Shown: one piece after another, positions 61,347 to 64,000 of the stretch | Position numbering within the stretch: the stretch's first letter is position 1 | How the letters are laid out: every line of letters starts with the position of its first letter | From: Marimonas lutisalis | GTDB taxonomy: Bacteria; Pseudomonadota; Alphaproteobacteria; Rhodobacterales; Rhodobacteraceae | NCBI RefSeq assembly: GCF_005434965.1 | Contig: NZ_SKCI01000002.1 | Location: 616,001-680,000 of the forward strand | Direction of reading: 5' to 3' | Length of the DNA: 64,000 nt | Translations under genes and position numbers: made by a program | The notes under the pieces: model-generated | Told to the model about the DNA's origin: nothing | The model's database searches: none | What the model saw: only the letters and a program-made list of their open reading frames with translations

Positions 61347-62687
61347 ATGAGCCACCTGTTTTATCAAAGCCGTCTGGCGCGGCCGGAACTGGACCGGGCC
61401 GAGGGCATCTATATGTGGGACAAGGCCGGCAAGAGGTATCTTGACGGCTCGTCCGGGGCGATGGTCAGCAATATCGGGCATTCCAACCCGGCCGTGCTGC
61501 AGGCGATGCGCGAGCAGATGGAGAAATCGACCTTCGGATACCGGCTGCATTTCCAGACCGAGGCGTCCGAGGCGCTGGCGGCGAAGACGGCCGAGCTGTC
61601 GCCGCCGGGGATGGACAAGGTGTTCTTCGTTTCGGGCGGGTCCGAGGCGGTGGAAAGCACGCTGAAGCTGGCGCGGCAATACAAGCTGGCCGTGGGTGAG
61701 CCGCAGCGGTTCAAGGTGATTTCGCGAATGCCGTCCTATCATGGCAGCACACTGGGCGCGCTGGCGGTGACGGGATATGCGCCGATGACGGCCCCCTTTG
61801 ATCCGATGATGATGCGGATGCCAAAGATTCCGGCGCCGCGCGCCTATCTGGACGGGCTGGACATGCATGACCCGGCGACGGGGCTGCATTACGCCAACAT
61901 GCTGGAACAGAAGATCCAGGACGAGGGGCCCGAGACGGTTCTGGCCTTTATCGTGGAACCTGTTGGCGGGGCCTCGACCGGGGCGCTGGTGCCGCCGGCG
62001 GGGTACATGCAGCGGATCCGCGAGATCTGCGATGAATACGGCGTCATGTTGATCCATGACGAGGTGATGTCGGGGGGCGGGCGCACCGGCAAGTTCTGGG
62101 GTGCCGAGCATTGGCAGACGATGCCGGACATCATTTCGATCTCGAAGGGGTTTGGCGGTGGATACGTGCCGCTGGGCGCGATGATTGCGCGGGGCGATAT
62201 CGTCGAGGCGGTGCTGGATCAGGGCGGGTTCATCCACGGGCATACCTATGCCGGCAACCCGCTGGCCTGTGCCGCGGGCATCGCCGTGATCGAGGAGATC
62301 GAGCGCAATGACCTGATCGGCAACGCGGCGCGGATGGGCGATGCGCTGAAGGGCCGGCTGGAGGCGTTGATGCAGCGCTATCCCTTCGTGGGCGACGTGC
62401 GCGGCAAGGGGCTTTTACTGGCGTTTGAGCTGGTGGCGGACCGCGACAGTATGGAGCCGTTGCCCAAGGAGCTGAACGCGCATAGCCGGCTGGTGGATAT
62501 CGCCTATGACAAGGGGCTTATCATCTATTCGCGGCGCACGCGCGGGGGGCTGAAGGGCGATCACTTCCTTGTCTGTCCGCCGATGATCGTGGGCGACGAG
62601 GGCATCGACGAGATTATGGAAGGGCTGACCGCGGCGCTGGACCAGTTCGCGCAGGAGGCGGGGCTGGAGACGGGGCAGTCCGCGTGA
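61347..62687 (+). CDS. Class III (omega-type) PLP aminotransferase
   Basis: A 446-aa fold-type I aminotransferase: SGGSEAVESTLKLARQY, DEVMSGGGRTGKFWGAEHW (PLP-ring Asp), and the Schiff-base Lys in SISKGFGGGYVPLGA. The family includes beta-alanine:pyruvate, GABA, putrescine, taurine and diamine aminotransferases. Operon context (amine-type transporter and CoA-transferase) suggests removal of an omega-amino group from the imported compound. Confidence 0.9.
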   Translation: MSHLFYQSRLARPELDRAEGIYMWDKAGKRYLDGSSGAMVSNIGHSNPAVLQAMREQMEKSTFGYRLHFQTEASEALAAKTAELSPPGMDKVFFVSGGSEAVESTLKLARQYKLAVGEPQRFKVISRMPSYHGSTLGALAVTGYAPMTAPFDPMMMRMPKIPAPRAYLDGLDMHDPATGLHYANMLEQKIQDEGPETVLAFIVEPVGGASTGALVPPAGYMQRIREICDEYGVMLIHDEVMSGGGRTGKFWGAEHWQTMPDIISISKGFGGGYVPLGAMIARGDIVEAVLDQGGFIHGHTYAGNPLACAAGIAVIEEIERNDLIGNAARMGDALKGRLEALMQRYPFVGDVRGKGLLLAFELVADRDSMEPLPKELNAHSRLVDIAYDKGLIIYSRRTRGGLKGDHFLVCPPMIVGDEGIDEIMEGLTAALDQFAQEAGLETGQSA

Positions 62688-63181
62688 GTGGCGGCCTGAC
62701 GATCCGGCCCGCGCGCGAGAGCGACGCGGGCGCGATTGCCGACATGCTGGGCAAGCTGGCCGATTACCTGGGCGACGGCGAGGCGTTTTCCACCACGCCC
62801 GAGACGGTGCGGCGGCACGGGTTCGGGGATGGTGCGGCTTTCGGCGTGCTGATCGCCGAGGCGGGCGGCGCGATGCAGGGCATGGCGCTTTATTTCCGGC
62901 ATTTCTCTACGACGCGGGGGCAGGCCGGCGTGTACGTGCAGGATTTGTGGATCGAGCCGCAGGCGCGGGGCCAGAGGCTGGGCGAGGATTTGCTGCGCGC
63001 GGTGGCGCGGGTGGCCGGGGCGGGATGGGGCGCGGCCTATCTGATGCTGACTGTGCACCGGGATAATCCCGACGCGTTGCGGTTTTACGAGCGACTGGGC
63101 TTTCACGCCCATGACAACGATTTGCCGATGGTGCTGGGCGCGGGCGCGTTCCGGGCCTTGGCAGGAGCGGAGGCGGCATGA
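62684..63181 (+). CDS. GNAT-family N-acetyltransferase
   Basis: A 165-aa acetyltransferase: acceptor and CoA motifs VYVQDLWIEPQARGQRLGED, then RDNPDALRFYERLGFHAHDN. It resembles diamine/polyamine N-acetyltransferases in length and motif spacing. It overlaps both neighbours by 4 bp (start is GTG at 62684). In this operon it may acetylate the imported amine or a pathway intermediate, as inference. Confidence 0.87.
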   Translation: MSGGLTIRPARESDAGAIADMLGKLADYLGDGEAFSTTPETVRRHGFGDGAAFGVLIAEAGGAMQGMALYFRHFSTTRGQAGVYVQDLWIEPQARGQRLGEDLLRAVARVAGAGWGAAYLMLTVHRDNPDALRFYERLGFHAHDNDLPMVLGAGAFRALAGAEAA

Positions 63182-63873
63182 GGCTGGCGAATAAGACCTG
63201 CGCCATGGAAGAGGCGGTGGCCCATATCGGCGACGGGACCACGGTGATGTTGGGCGGGTTCGGCGTGCCGGGCACACCTTTCGCGCTGATCCACGAGGTT
63301 GTGCGGCAGGGGCCAAAGGACCTGACGATCATCAAGAACGATGCCAATGAAAAGGGCATGGGCGTCGATCACCTGCTGGCGGCGGGATTGGTGCGCAAGC
63401 TGATCGTGACGCATATCGGGCTGAATGCGCGGGCGATCGAGATGATGAATGCCGGAGAGATCGAGGTGGAGTTCTGCGCCCAGGGTATGCTGGCCGAGCG
63501 GGTGCGCGCGGGCGGTGCGGGTCTGATGGGCTTCGTCACCGATATCGGCGTGGGCACCGAACTGGCGGACGGCAAGCCGCGTATCGAGATCGACGGGCAC
63601 GCGGGTGTGCTGGAAACCGCGCTGCGGGCCGATGTGGCGCTGATCCATGCGGCGCGGGCGGACACGTTCGGCAACCTGGCCTATGAAGCAACGGCGCGGA
63701 ATTTCAGCCCGCTGATGGCGATGGCCGCTGACCGGGTGATTGCCGAGGCCGAGGAAATCGTGCCCCTGGGCGGGATCGCGCCGAATGCGGTGCACACGGC
63801 GGGGCCCTTCGTGGACCATGTGGTGGAACTGGGCGAGCTGAGCGGGGAGTATGGCGTTGTCAGACGCGCGTAA
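63178..63873 (+). CDS. CoA-transferase subunit A (acetate/3-oxoacid CoA-transferase type)
   Basis: A 231-aa alpha subunit. It has DGTTVMLGGFGVPGTPFALI, LTIIKNDANEKGMGVDHLL and the late AEEIVPLGGIAPNAVHTAG. The partner subunit B starts inside its 3' end. Together they move CoA between carboxylic acids, probably activating the keto acid made by the aminotransferase. Similar to AtoD/ScoA; substrate not determinable. Confidence 0.9.
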   Translation: MRLANKTCAMEEAVAHIGDGTTVMLGGFGVPGTPFALIHEVVRQGPKDLTIIKNDANEKGMGVDHLLAAGLVRKLIVTHIGLNARAIEMMNAGEIEVEFCAQGMLAERVRAGGAGLMGFVTDIGVGTELADGKPRIEIDGHAGVLETALRADVALIHAARADTFGNLAYEATARNFSPLMAMAADRVIAEAEEIVPLGGIAPNAVHTAGPFVDHVVELGELSGEYGVVRRA

Positions 63874-64000
63874 CAGGATGGTGGCGCGCGCCGCGCGCGA
63901 GATCGAACCGGGCATGGTGGTAAACCTTGGCATCGGGTTGCCAACGAAGGTGGTGGATCACCTGGCCAGCGATTTCCCGGTCTGCCTGCATACCGAGAAC
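63851..64000 (+). CDS. CoA-transferase subunit B, 5' part only
   Basis: The first 50 codons of the beta subunit, cut by the window edge. Residues about 11-33 (VARAAREIEPGMVVNLGIGL) match the N-terminus of AtoA/ScoB; the catalytic Glu lies beyond the window edge. The ATG at 63851 overlaps subunit A by 23 bp; an internal ATG at 63878 is an alternative start. Confidence 0.85.
   Translation, partial: MALSDARNRMVARAAREIEPGMVVNLGIGLPTKVVDHLASDFPVCLHTEN

Noticed and set aside
59961-62243. 760-codon minus-strand frame
   Set aside because: Antisense shadow of the ATPase and aminotransferase genes, with the same biased composition and no motif.
1-64000. tRNA genes, integrase, transposase, prophage or plasmid origin
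   Set aside because: I looked for T-arm consensus, integrase and transposase motifs, and iterons, and found none. Absence by eye is not proof for tRNAs; a tRNAscan run would settle it.

Overview
The window is GC-rich, densely packed chromosomal DNA of an alphaproteobacterium. It is most likely a member of the Rhodobacterales (roseobacter/Paracoccaceae group). This rests on gene content (a short Rhodobacter-type porin, DUF2927 and DUF3726 proteins, many ABC transporters with LysR regulators, gatC-gatA without gatB) and on dispersed intergenic repeats containing GAGTATTTTCACCAAGAAAGA. No tRNA, prophage, integrase, transposase or CRISPR array was seen. The only RNA gene recognised is rnpB.

Layout. 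1-7 kb: an exported Asp/Gly/His-rich repeat protein; a porin, VTC-domain protein and DUF4956 block whose upstream region carries a Pho-box-like repeat; a phosphodiesterase; a scar where the 3' end of a proline racemase abuts the 3' end of an RTX protein; dtd; and an Hsp20. 6-12.3 kb: a minus-strand envelope-stress-like operon (27-aa membrane peptide, XpaC, TelA, DUF2927 lipoprotein, SPFH-GYF protein, double zinc-ribbon membrane protein, nitroreductase). 12.4-13.7 kb: divergent rluB and tadA. 13.9-25.6 kb: a complete dipeptide/oligopeptide ABC transporter, a LysR regulator, two tandem YtcJ-like amidohydrolases, an SDR and a 3-hydroxyisobutyrate dehydrogenase-like enzyme. This looks like one uptake-and-catabolism locus for an amide or peptide-like compound. 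25.7-31.3 kb: mostly housekeeping genes (metal hydrolase, ceramidase-like protein, gatC, gatA, lipoprotein, cell-wall amidase, rnpB, rpmG). 31.3-32.2 kb: a small AT-rich island with a membrane-anchored nuclease. 32.2-49.2 kb: metabolic and membrane genes (Bax-inhibitor-like protein, quinone oxidoreductase, XRE regulator, hisN-like phosphatase, deaminase, CAP protein, mgtE, 5-formyl-THF cyclo-ligase, OsmC, hydrolase, YmdB-like phosphoesterase, DMT exporter, SLC13 transporter, ilvD, FAD oxidoreductase).

49.5-64 kb is a catabolic region. It holds a translationally coupled operon of aldehyde dehydrogenase, M19 dipeptidase, a 563-aa protein I do not recognise and a DUF3726 protein, divergent from a LysR gene. 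Then come msrB-msrA. A second LysR gene is divergent from a polyamine-type ABC transporter operon that continues into a class III aminotransferase, a GNAT protein and a two-subunit CoA-transferase cut by the window edge.

The most unusual signal is not a protein. Four intergenic sites (4480, 13757, 39781 and 49206) each start 1-11 nt after a stop codon. Each forms a GC hairpin whose stem sequence differs completely while the loop stays CCCaCCC(a/g)CCC(a/g)CCC. The opposite strand of that loop is a textbook G-quadruplex motif with one-base loops. Each hairpin is followed 43-58 nt later, in the same orientation, by the GAGTATTT...CAAGAAAGA repeat.
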